From positions 503,785-528,577 of the forward strand of contig BFEA01000319.1 in assembly GCA_003427395.1 (NCBI GenBank): 24,793 nucleotides of DNA, read 5' to 3'. The stretch is from Chara braunii (lineage: Eukaryota > Streptophyta > Charophyceae > Charales > Characeae). The notes under the pieces were generated by a model. It saw nothing but the letters and a program-made list of their open reading frames with translations. It was not told the DNA's origin and made no database searches. The position numbers and the translations under genes are program-made. Positions 8,324 through 15,854 of the stretch are shown here, one piece after another. Position 1 is the first letter of the stretch; each line of letters begins with the position of its first letter.

Positions 8324-8439
8324 GGGATGCTGAGCCCGGTTCTCAGTAGTTTCGGTTCGATCACTCCGGGCAGACTGTGAGGACCCCGGCCTCAATCTTA
8401 TTATTGGTAATATCAGCCTTGGGCACCGGGCCTGGATAT

Positions 8440-8476
<37 letters not shown>
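8324..8476 (+). repeat. Family B-related repeat, copy 5 with 33-A tail
   Basis: The head GGGATGCTGAGCCCGGTT is at 8324. The body diverges from other copies and includes a box B-like GGTTCGATCACTCC near 8347-8360. An uninterrupted run of 33 A ends it at 8444-8476. A long pure A-tail normally decays fast, so this insertion is probably one of the youngest here. The box B-like word hints that family B may also derive from an RNA polymerase III transcript. Confidence 0.65.
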
Positions 8477-8477
<1 letters not shown>

Positions 8478-8658
8478 CATTCGCACCACTTCAAAACAAC
8501 GGCCACAGTTTCACCCCCCTTCTGAACTTGTGCATTTTGAAACTCAAACAATGACATGGGCACCGCTTTGTCTTTTCTTGCCCATTTCAAACTAAAAAGG
8601 TGACTCAGGAGCAGTTTCCCCAAAAAAGAAGAAGACCGAGAAGGTTGCCTTTGTTGTG
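8477..8658. other. Short unassigned spacer
   Basis: This is unique sequence between two A-tailed repeats. A minus-strand frame (8258-8623) crosses it only by reading through the A-tail. No gene is apparent. Confidence 0.3.
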
Positions 8659-8715
8659 AGGGACGCCGGACCCGACGGCTTGTCTAATATAAAATCCTTG
8701 TTTCCAAAAAAAAAA
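8659..8715 (+). repeat. Truncated family B copy 6 with A-tail
   Basis: It begins GAGGGACGCCGGACCCGACGG and reaches a run of ten A (8706-8715) after only about 45 nt, lacking the CCAATAGATGG core. This is an internally deleted copy, or an unrelated transcript that picked up the family B head. Confidence 0.55.
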
Positions 8716-8741
8716 GGCCCTTGGGGCATCTATAACAGACA

Positions 8742-8800
8742 GGCCTAGCTCTGTTGGTACACCCACGAACTACTGAATAGAGACCCGAGTTCAAATCCAG
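8742..8800 (+). repeat. tRNA-like module
   Basis: Box A-like GGCCTAGCTCTGTTGGTAC is followed about 28 nt later by box B-like CGAGTTCAAATCC. Arm pairing is poor, so this is a tRNA-derived SINE head or a decayed tRNA rather than a working gene. It lies directly between an A-tailed family B fragment and the tRNA/U6 chimera, in the same orientation. Confidence 0.5.
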
Positions 8801-8848
8801 ATGTGATCAGATGAACAGAATAACACACTTCAGAAGTACTTGGTGCTG

Positions 8849-8921
8849 GTCAGCTCAATGATAGAGCCATACAGAGAAGACTAGCATGGCCCCTGCGCAA
8901 GGATGACACATATAAATCGAG
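8849..8921 (+). ncRNA. tRNA D-arm / U6 snRNA 3'-half chimera (pseudogene)
   Basis: 8849-8867 reads as a tRNA D-arm (GGTCAGCTCAATGATAGAGC, GCTC/GAGC pairing). From 8869 the sequence becomes U6 snRNA: ATACAGAGAAGACTAGCATGG, then CCCCTGCGCAAGGATGACAC and a plant-type 3' part ending AAATCGAG at 8921. The U6 5' stem-loop and the AAAATTGGAACG segment are missing. The join falls just before the ACAGAGA box. I infer template switching between a tRNA-like SINE RNA and U6 RNA. The terminal U6 stretch after AAATCGAG is replaced by G- and A-rich sequence. Confidence 0.8.
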
Positions 8922-9001
8922 GGGGGGAAAAAAAGGCTGAGAATGGCCATGTGCAAGGATGACACATATAAATCGAGGGGGAAAAAAAAAAGGCTGAGAA
9001 T
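8897..9001 (+). repeat. 56-bp tandem duplication of the U6 3' end
   Basis: Two units start at 8897 and 8953. Each runs from GCAAGGATGACACATATAAA through TCGAGGGGG and an A run to GGCTGAGAAT. The second lacks the end of the unit. Because the duplication includes the non-U6 G/A-rich tail, it happened after the chimera formed. The A runs differ in length (7 and 10), consistent with slippage. Confidence 0.9.
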
Positions 9002-9460
9002 TTGAGAAAGGTATACTGTTGCGGTCTTGAGAAGATTTGATCTTATAATTATCTCCTTTTTTTTTTCTCTTTTTTTTTAATCCCAGGTTTTTGTAGAGGT
9101 GGGATACTAGACAGATGGCAGTCACCCACAGTAGTCGGTTATTAGGTTGTCCAGATGAACCCCTGTGAAGACCCCACCCACCCTTCCTCTCGTCTTTTGC
9201 CCTGGCACACCCCTACCCCCAGTCCTACCCTAGTGTAAACCACCCAGGACCATCACCCATCACCATCTTGGCGGGGTGACCTGACCAGACATCGGTTACA
9301 GGCACCCGGGCTAAGCAGAGACCCCTAAGCTTCCCCCTGCTCAGCCCAGGTTGAAGCAGACACCATGTAAGCCCGATTGCACGGGGACTTCAGGAGCTAG
9401 GTATGAACATGCTACAACAGGTCTTCATGAGGGTGCGCGGCGACTCCCATCTAGCACAGT
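9002..9460. other. Diverged retroelement body, no gene
   Basis: After a T-rich stretch (about 9056-9079), 9110-9260 resembles 705-860 in the order of short words (GGTTGTCC, CACCCC, CCTACC...AGTGT, AGGACCATCA). Both may be the body of the same old element. No open frame of interest crosses it. Confidence 0.35.
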
Positions 9461-9462
9461 AT

Positions 9463-9630
9463 TGATAGCCTAGTTGATAGCCTAGTAGATAGCCTAGTAG
9501 ATAGCCTAAATTAAATTGATTGCCTAGTCGATAGGGGGATTGATACCCCTAGTTGATTGGTAAGTTGTTGTCCTAGATGATAGATGAGTTGATATCCCAA
9601 GTGATAGCCTAGTTTCTAGGCAAGTTGTAG
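9463..9630. repeat. 12-bp minisatellite (TGATAGCCTAGT)
   Basis: Four nearly perfect consecutive units start at 9463. Decayed units follow to about 9630, recognisable by GATAGCCTAGT, GATTGCCTAGTCGATAG and GTGATAGCCTAGT. Unit length drifts after 9510. It is not coding. Confidence 0.88.
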
Positions 9631-9735
9631 TATGAGACAGAGAGCTGAAGATGCTCCGTTCCCTTGTAGAATCTTAGCCAGTGCTAGGGTGACAGATAAC
9701 TCTTTCTAAAGGCAAACCCGGGTCTCACATGACAG

Positions 9736-9884
9736 GCCCGTGCGAGACCCAGCCGAGTGGTGGGACCCAGGCCCGGTTGGACAGGCTGACAGTGCTGGGA
9801 TTCAGGCCTGATGGGACAGGCTGACAGTGCTGGGATGCAGGCCTGATGAGAGGCTGATGGTGCTGAGAGGCGGGCCTGATGACA
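9736..9884. repeat. 35-bp minisatellite, about 4.3 units
   Basis: The units are 9736-9770, 9771-9805, 9806-9840 and 9841-9873 (two bases shorter), plus the start of a fifth at 9874-9884. Each begins GCCYG and contains GACAGGCTGACAGTGCTGGG in the two best copies. The first unit is the most diverged. It is directly followed by a T-rich tract. Confidence 0.9.
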
Positions 9885-9885
9885 T

Positions 9886-10165
9886 CTTTTTTTAAGTTTT
9901 TATTATTATGATTATTAAATCATTATTTTTTTTTATTTTTTTATTTTTTTTTGTGGTTTTGTTCTCTTTGCCCTGGGGCCTCGTCCCACTATGGCCGATT
10001 TACGCTTGTGGTCCTCCGTTTTCGACCACGTGCGGCCGTCCGTGACATCCGTCAGTCGTTGACTGCTCGTGTGGATTCTCTGTATTTTTGTGGATGCAGC
10101 TGCCCATCGGCCAGTATAATTTTTTAAAATTCTTTTGTTGGCCATTTAGTTGGCCACTTTGCATT
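9886..10165. other. T-rich spacer, no gene seen
   Basis: T runs occupy 9888-9952. The remainder is unique sequence with a CACGTG word near 10027 and a small GTTGGCCA/TTGGCCAC repeat near 10138-10155. The short open frames have no domain. Confidence 0.3.
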
Positions 10166-10225
10166 GGCGCAAAGCTTCAATACTTTGTTTTTTTTAGGGG
10201 GGTGGTGTTTTTGAAGCTTCGCGCC
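10166..10225. repeat. Short inverted repeat (15-bp arms)
   Basis: GGCGCAAAGCTTCAA at 10166-10180 pairs with TTGAAGCTTCGCGCC at 10211-10225 (one mismatch) across a 30-nt T/G-rich loop. It could form a hairpin or be a footprint of a small foldback element. No role is evident. Confidence 0.75.
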
Positions 10226-10784
10226 TTGCTATTTTGTTTTTGCCGACTTTTAGTAAAACGGGATGTCCTTCTACAATCGTGATTTGTGGTGTGCACTGAC
10301 AGTCGAACGGGCCGTGGCAGACGGGGTCATAAAAGTATGGTGTCTCGTTGCAAGTGTGGGTGAATGTCGCCCGACTTTAGGGCGAAGTGCGTAGGCGCTG
10401 TCCGGCCTTAGTCTCCTATATGGGACACATGCACCCCCCTTCGTGCAGGTCGAAGTACACCGTACGTGCAGGACTTTCCGAATTAGGAAAGATTCGATTG
10501 TGGAAACGGTAGAGGACTGCACCTGCTTTCGCAAAGGAAAGAACTTCCGTGCGGCCCGCGAATACGGTCATGGGTGCACGCCAAATGCATGCTGTCCTCC
10601 ATACCTCGGGATATCTGGTACCGCCCTGAACGAAACGCACATTTGTGGTGTGTTGCTGCTGTGCTCCGCACGTCGGGATCTGGTTGTCGTCTCCTCTCCG
10701 TTTCTCTCCGTCTACCGGCTCACTGCAGTTCGTCACTGTACACCGTCGACTTACTGAACAGGGAAGAGGACACATCGCTTCTCC
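10226..10784 (+). promoter_or_regulatory. Upstream region / presumed promoter and 5' leader of the Myb/SANT gene
   Basis: This 560-bp stretch precedes the ATG at 10785. TATA-like words occur at about 10329 (CATAAAAGTA) and 10411 (CCTATATGG). Neither is proven. Open frames on both strands (for example 10443-10757 plus and 10416-10775 minus) overlap each other and contain no domain, so I treat them as chance. An upstream non-coding exon cannot be excluded. Confidence 0.3.
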
Positions 10785-12455
10785 ATGGCCCAGTACACCC
10801 AGAGCACAGGTCTGTCTTGTATTGACGACTGGGGGTGGTCCGAATCCCAGAATGACGCCCCGCCTGCTGCAGGTTCCGTACCAGCAAGGAGTGCGGGGCC
10901 CGTCTGTGGTGCGGAATACGCGAAGGTCACGGAGTGTGCGGCCTTTGCACCGCGTTCCCAGGTTGTGACAGGCACTCCTGCTTTGTCGTCGCCAGTGACG
11001 CCTGTTCGCGGGTTCAGAATCGGGCTAGGCGGTGATGATGAGCACACTCTCCGACAGCGTCTGAGAATGCGTGCAATGGCTATGGCCGACGGGCTCACCC
11101 CGGCCATGGACAAACGGCCCGTGGGTGGCTATGAGACGTCTCAGGCTCGCAATGCAGGAAGCCAGCATGGCAGTCCCGGTCCATCGAGTGTTAGTTCTGT
11201 GAACACAAACACGATGCCGTCCCAACAGTCAGGTGCTCCCAGTGCAATGCTGCCGGTTGGGCACGGGAGTCCTCGGGCGTCGTCAGAACCGTTGTGCGAT
11301 GGTGCTCTTGGGCAGCAGGTCAGTCAGTATGCCACGTCATCTGAGTACGTCCTCAACTGCATCATTAATGACATAGAGGCTGGTGTCAACCCGACGGAGC
11401 ATGTCGATGCTGGGCGTGACGGAGGTCAGGTTGTTGCCTCGCAAACAACCCCGTCAGACACACCTCCCCGGTGTGGATCGTCCGGCGGTGCAGCTGCGGG
11501 CACTCCGCCCCCAATGAGCACGGAATCCGGGTCGCATCACACACCTCCCCGGTGTCCATCTTCTGGAGGCGTTGCTGCGGGCAGCCCATCCCCACTAACC
11601 GGGGATGGGTGTTCTCACACACCACCCACCACATTACAAGGCCCGGGAACGTCTGCGGGAGGGCCATCTGCGGGCCACCCTCCACGACCGTGTCAGGTGG
11701 AGAAGAATACGGATCGGTGGGGGGAGACCAAAACTGAGTGGTTGTGCTGGTGCAGAAACGAGGCGAAGGCGTTGATGGGGGAAGAGACGGAAGCGTTCGG
11801 GCGCGCGAGGCTAAAAGCTGGTTTTTGGAAATATGAGGAAGAGCGCATGCGTGCGAAGGGTTACAACCGTGCAGACGACCAGTGCAAGAACAAGTTCAAC
11901 CAGATCCTTGACTACTATAGAAGATTGAAGGCGCACGAGAGATGGTCCGGTTTGCCGAGCTACTGGGACATGAATCAGACAAGGCGGAAGAAGTACAACG
12001 TCGACTTTGTGCTTCGTCGAAGTTGGTACGACGTCATACACCCGGTGGAGAAGGACAAGGACTCTATTAACCTCTCCAATTTGATGGATTCAGGGGCGGA
12101 CGAGGAGCGTCTTGAAGATGGAGAGGGGGTGAATGACGGTGATGGCGAGATGGATGGTGATGGTGGAGATCCGACGGTCGGGTCTGGCAGTTCGGCCGGC
12201 GGCTCACGGTCGACAGGTTTCGACCCAACGCTCGGTAAACGAAAAAGAACTGCCAGCAATGCACGTGAATCTGGTGTAGAGGCTGTGACAGCTGCCATGC
12301 GTGCTCACACGACAGCGCTGACACGATCAGACCTCACTATCGCGAAGATGCGTTGTGAAGCAACACGTGACATTGCTAAGCAGCAGGCCGAGGTTCATCG
12401 CGAGCTTGTGCAACAAACAGCCATTTCGTCAAAATGGACATATTATATTTTTTGA
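10785..12455 (+). CDS. Myb/SANT-like (trihelix-type) DNA-binding protein, C-terminus replaced by an insertion
   Basis: The 556-codon frame starts at an ATG in a CCATGG context. Residues about 1-300 are low-complexity (Gly, Ser, Pro, Thr), with an imperfect repeat near 222-285 whose units carry TPPRCxSSGGxAAG. Residues 310-420 form a Myb/SANT-like domain with spaced aromatics: WGETKTEWLCWCRNEAKAL, GFWKYEEERM, DQCKNKFNQILDYYRRLK, then SYWDM and SWYDVI. This pattern is typical of trihelix factors and of Myb-like partners of PIF/Harbinger transposases, which bind DNA in the nucleus. An acidic linker follows (about 430-465), then a basic patch KRKR and a helical, probably coiled-coil segment (485-543). 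The last 12 residues and the stop come from the palindromic insertion starting at 12416, so the natural C-terminus is lost. Whether it is a host regulator or transposon-derived cannot be decided here. No introns are needed. Confidence 0.82.
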   Translation: MAQYTQSTGLSCIDDWGWSESQNDAPPAAGSVPARSAGPVCGAEYAKVTECAAFAPRSQVVTGTPALSSPVTPVRGFRIGLGGDDEHTLRQRLRMRAMAMADGLTPAMDKRPVGGYETSQARNAGSQHGSPGPSSVSSVNTNTMPSQQSGAPSAMLPVGHGSPRASSEPLCDGALGQQVSQYATSSEYVLNCIINDIEAGVNPTEHVDAGRDGGQVVASQTTPSDTPPRCGSSGGAAAGTPPPMSTESGSHHTPPRCPSSGGVAAGSPSPLTGDGCSHTPPTTLQGPGTSAGGPSAGHPPRPCQVEKNTDRWGETKTEWLCWCRNEAKALMGEETEAFGRARLKAGFWKYEEERMRAKGYNRADDQCKNKFNQILDYYRRLKAHERWSGLPSYWDMNQTRRKKYNVDFVLRRSWYDVIHPVEKDKDSINLSNLMDSGADEERLEDGEGVNDGDGEMDGDGGDPTVGSGSSAGGSRSTGFDPTLGKRKRTASNARESGVEAVTAAMRAHTTALTRSDLTIAKMRCEATRDIAKQQAEVHRELVQQTAISSKWTYYIF

Positions 12456-12755
12456 ACGAAATCAAAACTGATTTTTTTTGCCAAAATCCGGTCGGAATTT
12501 TTTGCTCTTGGGGGTCCGGCGTTCCCAAAACGCCGGACCCCCCTGGTCTATGGTTGAGACCAGATACAAAAAAAAAAAAGAAAAAAGAAAAAAGAAAAAA
12601 AAAGTATCTGGTCTCAACCATAGACCAGAGGGGTCCGGCGTTTTGGGAACGCCGGACCCCCAGGATCAAAAAATTCCGACCGGATTTTGGCAAAAAAAGT
12701 CAGTTTTGATTTCGTTCAAAAAATATAATATGTCCGTTTTGACGAAATGGCTGTT
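12416..12755. mobile_element. 340-bp near-perfect palindrome (foldback/MITE-like insertion)
   Basis: The left arm is 12416-12567 and the right arm 12604-12755, each exactly 152 nt. They differ at about five positions (about 97% complementary). The 36-nt loop is A with a few G. Each arm contains its own hairpin, GGGGTCCGGCGTT pairing with AACGCCGGACCCC (about 12511-12543 and 12630-12661). AACA flanks both sides (12412-12415 and 12756-12759) and looks like a target-site duplication. The element lies inside the coding end of the Myb/SANT gene. There is no coding capacity. Transposition by a transposase acting in trans is inferred, not shown. The GGACGCCGGACCC-like words recall the family B head. 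Confidence 0.93.
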
Positions 12756-12877
12756 AACAAGACATTGCGCCGCGCGAAAGGATAGCTAACATAATGGGGG
12801 ACAAGGTGGCGAAGGGTTATTTCGTACTTGCTGATGCCATTCGCAGCTTACGTCCTTACAAACAGTCCATCTGGTGA
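12756..12877 (+). pseudogene. Displaced C-terminal coding segment of the Myb/SANT gene
   Basis: If the palindrome and one AACA copy are set aside, the frame of 10785-12415 continues uninterrupted from 12760 for 38 codons to a TGA at 12875-12877. The segment is charged and helix-like (it includes RERIANIMGDKVAKGY and ends KQSIW), as expected for the end of the preceding coiled-coil region. In the present sequence it is separated from the rest by the insertion, so it is not translated unless the element is removed. Frame continuity is what I see. The former continuity of the gene is inference. Confidence 0.75.
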
Positions 12878-13120
12878 TCCGGATAACAACGAATCCCGGT
12901 AGTCCATTTCTGTTGCGGCTCGTGATGGCAGTCAATGTATTTATTGATTTTATTGGTTTGTGACACTTTGTCTTCTGTCGATTTCTTATTTCAACTCTGT
13001 TTTTCGGGAGTTTTGTGCTACATCAGCACAATGTCACCATCTTTCGCGGTTGTACCATACTATCCATACGAGACGCATGTGTGTGTCTGTGTTTTAGGGT
13101 TCATGGGTGACTGTTCGGGT
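12878..13120. other. Downstream flank of the Myb/SANT gene
   Basis: This is unique sequence, T-rich in parts, with no credible gene. It probably contains the original 3' untranslated region. No clear AATAAA is seen. Confidence 0.35.
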
Positions 13121-13236
13121 GACTATGTGGTTGACTGTTCGGGTGAAGTCCGGTTGACAAGACACCGCGTGTTCGGGTGACTATTCAGGTGACTGTTGGG
13201 GTGAAGTCCGGGTGATAAGACACCACGTGTTCGGGT
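13121..13236. repeat. 58-bp tandem repeat, two full units plus decayed pieces
   Basis: The units are 13121-13178 and 13179-13236. Both run GACTAT...GGTGAAGTCCGG...GACACC(G/A)CGTGTTCGGGT. Related pieces (GTTCGGGTGA, CACACCGCGTGTTC) lie just before and after, up to about 13310. The word TTCGGGTGA is the smallest common element, so the 58-bp unit probably arose from a shorter repeat. Confidence 0.88.
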
Positions 13237-13334
13237 GAAGTTCGGATTAAGTTCGGGTGAAGAGTATTTCGTTGCTGCTCGGGTCACAACACACCGCGTG
13301 TTCACTGACCGCAAGAGTGCGTACACAACTGAAG

Positions 13335-13336
13335 AG

Positions 13337-13425
<89 letters not shown>

Positions 13426-13615
13426 NNNNNNNNNNNNNNNNNNNNNNNNNNNNNNNNNNNNNNNNNNNNNNNNNNNNNNNNNNNNNNNNNNNNNNNNNNN
13501 NNNNNNNNNNNNNNNNNNNNNNNNNNNNNNNNNNNNNNNNNNNNNNNNNNNNNNNNNNNNNNNNNNNNNNNNNNNNNNNNNNNNNNNNNNNNNNNNNNNN
13601 NNNNNNNNNNNNNNN

Positions 13616-13661
<46 letters not shown>

Positions 13662-13669
13662 GAGAGAGT
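13335..13669. repeat. GA microsatellite containing a 190-N assembly gap
   Basis: Near-pure GA occupies about 13337-13425, followed by undetermined bases at 13426-13615 and GA again at 13616-13668. The gap lies wholly inside the dinucleotide array, so the true array length is unknown. Open frames crossing it (Arg-Glu or Ser-Leu repeats) are artefacts. Confidence 0.97.
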
Positions 13670-13685
13670 CAGGGGGTGAGGTCCA

Positions 13686-14072
13686 ATGTTGGAGGGCGGG
13701 AACAGCAGCAACCCCCCAATAACCGGGACGGCCGGGCAGGTCGGCGGCAGGGTCCCCGCGCATGGTGTTCCAAGTGCCACGATGGACCCGTCGTCGTCAT
13801 CGGCCATGCCGACAGCCGCACAGGGGACGGTGCCGCCCCAGGGTGTTCCAAGTGATGGCTGGGGCACAAACACGGTCGGGCCGGCTCAGGTGAATGGCGG
13901 ATAGGGAGTGAGCCACGGTCCGCAAGGATAGGCGGCGATCGCAACCGCGTACGGTCACGTTGATGCCTGGTCCAATCCCCCTCCTGCCAATGGATACCTA
14001 TATTCACCAGCGACGACCGACGACGATGCGGGGAGCGACAATGACGACGACGGCAACAATAGCGCCACTTAG
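13686..14072 (+). pseudogene. Coding remnant with acidic C-terminus and two in-frame TAG codons
   Basis: From the ATG at 13686, one frame reads Gly/Pro/Ser-rich sequence (HGVPSATMDPSSSSAMP is typical) to a TAG at 13902. It continues in the same frame through a second TAG at 13929, and runs to a final TAG at 14070-14072. The last part is a credible protein end: WSNPPPANGYLYSP, then an acidic Asp/Asn stretch. GC content and style resemble the Myb/SANT gene upstream on the same strand. It may be the 3' exon of a neighbouring gene, or of a second protein of the same element, whose upstream part is lost in the GA array and gap. No domain identified. Confidence 0.45.
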
Positions 14073-14995
14073 GAGGGAGGGGAATCTTCTGTGTAGTAGA
14101 GTATATGTTATAGAGGTTCAATTTTGTAAAAAAAGGCTCCTGCGCGCGCCGCGCGGGGAGAGGAGTGGTGCAGTAATCAATGATGATGGAGGATGGTCCC
14201 TAGTGGATCGAGGCACCCTGATCGGGGAGTGAGTGTGATGTCGGAGGAACAGCCTACGTTACCGAGACTATGGAGCCAAGTCGTTGCATGCGTGGCTATG
14301 ACGGTTATTTCGAATTCGTTTTTTGTGTCGTTACGGGAAACATTTTGTGTTGGTGTGTTGCCGGGGTCTTGGGTTGGAGCTGGGAGGATTACGTCGATAG
14401 GGAGCTCCATCTGTGGGGGAAGCTGATAAATGTGTATAATATAAAGGGGTGTTGCTTACCTATTGCGATCTTTACAGTCAGATGTTGAAACAATCATGAA
14501 GTCGCAACAAGGGGGGAGGTTGGAGTGTGTTGTATGAGTGAGCAGCGGTTTGAAGATTTGCCATAGCAGCTGGGGCAGTATTTTTCGCAAGGAAATCGTG
14601 TATGTGTTCGTTTACGAAAGAATCGAAGGGGCTGCTGATGCGCTGTGTTGCAATCTCATTCAAGAAAAAAGCGAAATATCACCATCTCAAAATATACTCA
14701 TAAATGAAATCGCCCCCGAATATTTCAATGTCTACCATAGTGTGTCGGAATTTTGTTCACCCTTTCAAAAAGTACGTTAAAATTGGAACGAAATGTTTGT
14801 TTGTGTGATACAGTAACAACTATTAGTTCAGTAAATCAAAGAGTTGGTAGAAGCGCACGGATGGCAAAAAAAATCAAAACCGGTTCCGCCGTGTGGATTT
14901 TGTTTTTCCTTATCTTTTTTTGTGCACGGCGTTATATTTTTATAAGACAAACTTTTTCTGAAACGTCTCGATCGACCACGAATTACACACAACCT
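14073..14995. other. No recognised gene
   Basis: Short overlapping frames occur on both strands (for example 14193-14426 plus and 14177-14410 minus), none with a domain. A GCGCGCGCCGCGCGGGG GC-rich hairpin-like word lies near 14142-14158. The function of this 900-bp stretch is unknown. Confidence 0.3.
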
Positions 14996-14999
14996 TTTC

Positions 15000-15012
15000 A
15001 CACAGACACACA

Positions 15013-15066
<54 letters not shown>
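15000..15066. repeat. CA microsatellite
   Basis: An almost uninterrupted CA dinucleotide array spans 15003-15066, with single interruptions at its start (CAGACA, CAAACA) and one CG near 15060. It is immediately followed by a family C repeat. Confidence 0.96.
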
Positions 15067-15079
15067 TAGGTCAACCAGT

Positions 15080-15330
15080 CCCGTCGCAACAATGGCAACG
15101 GTGGCAGAAGGTCTGCATGGACTAAGAAAGCGACGGACCTTGGACCAGAGAAGAAGAAGAAGAAAAGAAGAAGAAGAAGAAGAAAAAGAAAAAGAAAAAG
15201 AAGAAAAAGAAGAAAAAGAAGAAGAAGATTCAAAATATCTTAATATTATTCAGTCCAATGGAGAAGTGGCATTTTTTTAGCCATTAGCCGAGTCCGGTGT
15301 CGAACATTCCCGTCGTAATAGCCACGTGGC
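15080..15330 (+). repeat. Family C repeat, copy 1 (GAA-rich)
   Basis: This copy begins CCCGTCGCAACAATGGCAAC and passes GGCAGAAGGTCTGCATGGACT and CGGACCTTGGACC. It then enters a GAA/AAG purine tract (about 15148-15228), continues with AATGGAGAAGTGGCATTTTT and TAGCCATTAGCCGAGTCCG, and reaches the start of a second unit (CCCGTCGTAATAGCCACGTG, near 15310). The same order is found at 24462-24793, where it is tandem. It has no coding capacity beyond Arg/Glu/Lys-rich artefacts. Confidence 0.85.
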
Positions 15331-15580
15331 AATCCGGTGTTTTTAGGAGTATTGAACTTACTCTTTCGGGAGCCCAACAAATTGAAACTACTTTGAATCT
15401 TCCCGTAATCTCGATTAGATGTGGATTTGCAATCCGGTGTTTTTCAGAGTATTGAATCTTGGTCTGAATCCGACCGTAATCCTTATTAGATGTGGATTTT
15501 CTTTCCTATGTTTCTCGGAGTCTGAATCTACCCTATCTACAATCATTGACTACGATTACTCTGCCACGTGGCAGGATGGA
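15330..15580. repeat. Diverged tandem units with AATCCGGTGTTTTT motif
   Basis: CAATCCGGTGTTTTT occurs near 15330 and again near 15430, each followed by AGTATTGAA and later by a TTAGATGTGGATTT word. A third, weaker unit starts near 15500 and ends in a CCACGTGGCAG word at 15564. Unit length is 70-100 bp. They appear to continue the family C array. Confidence 0.65.
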
Positions 15581-15849
15581 AAATCCGCATATAATCGAGA
15601 TTACTGGCAGATTCAGACAAGTTTCAATACGCCCTTACAAACGGAAAAGGGAGATTTTATGTCAAGCCATTGCGTCTGCTGACCTACCAGTGTTCCCCCG
15701 AGCGTGACGCACCTTCGTCTGGACTGTAAACGACAGGAAAGATAACTTGTATACACATTTGTAATCAGCGTGCATGTGTTCGGGGGAAAATGGTAGGGTC
15801 CAAAAGCATCACCTGATCACAACCTTCGATTGCACGATTGAATCCGGCT
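15581..15849. other. Unique spacer before the retrotransposon
   Basis: No gene or repeat is evident. It provides the left flank of the retrotransposon insertion, ending in GTCAA at 15850-15854. Confidence 0.4.
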
Positions 15850-15854
15850 GTCAA

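Noticed and set aside
10416-10775. 119-codon minus-strand and 104-codon plus-strand frames upstream of the Myb/SANT gene
   Set aside because: They overlap on opposite strands, have no domain, and lie where a promoter or leader is expected.
13235-13873. Open frames of 140-208 codons on both strands across the GA array
   Set aside because: They consist of Arg-Glu or Ser-Leu dipeptides and undetermined residues through the 190-N gap. They are translation artefacts.
10166-14160. A complete PIF/Harbinger-type DNA transposon around the Myb/SANT gene
   Set aside because: No transposase domain and no matching terminal inverted repeats were found on the two sides. The 10166-10225 inverted repeat is local, so the idea stays speculative.
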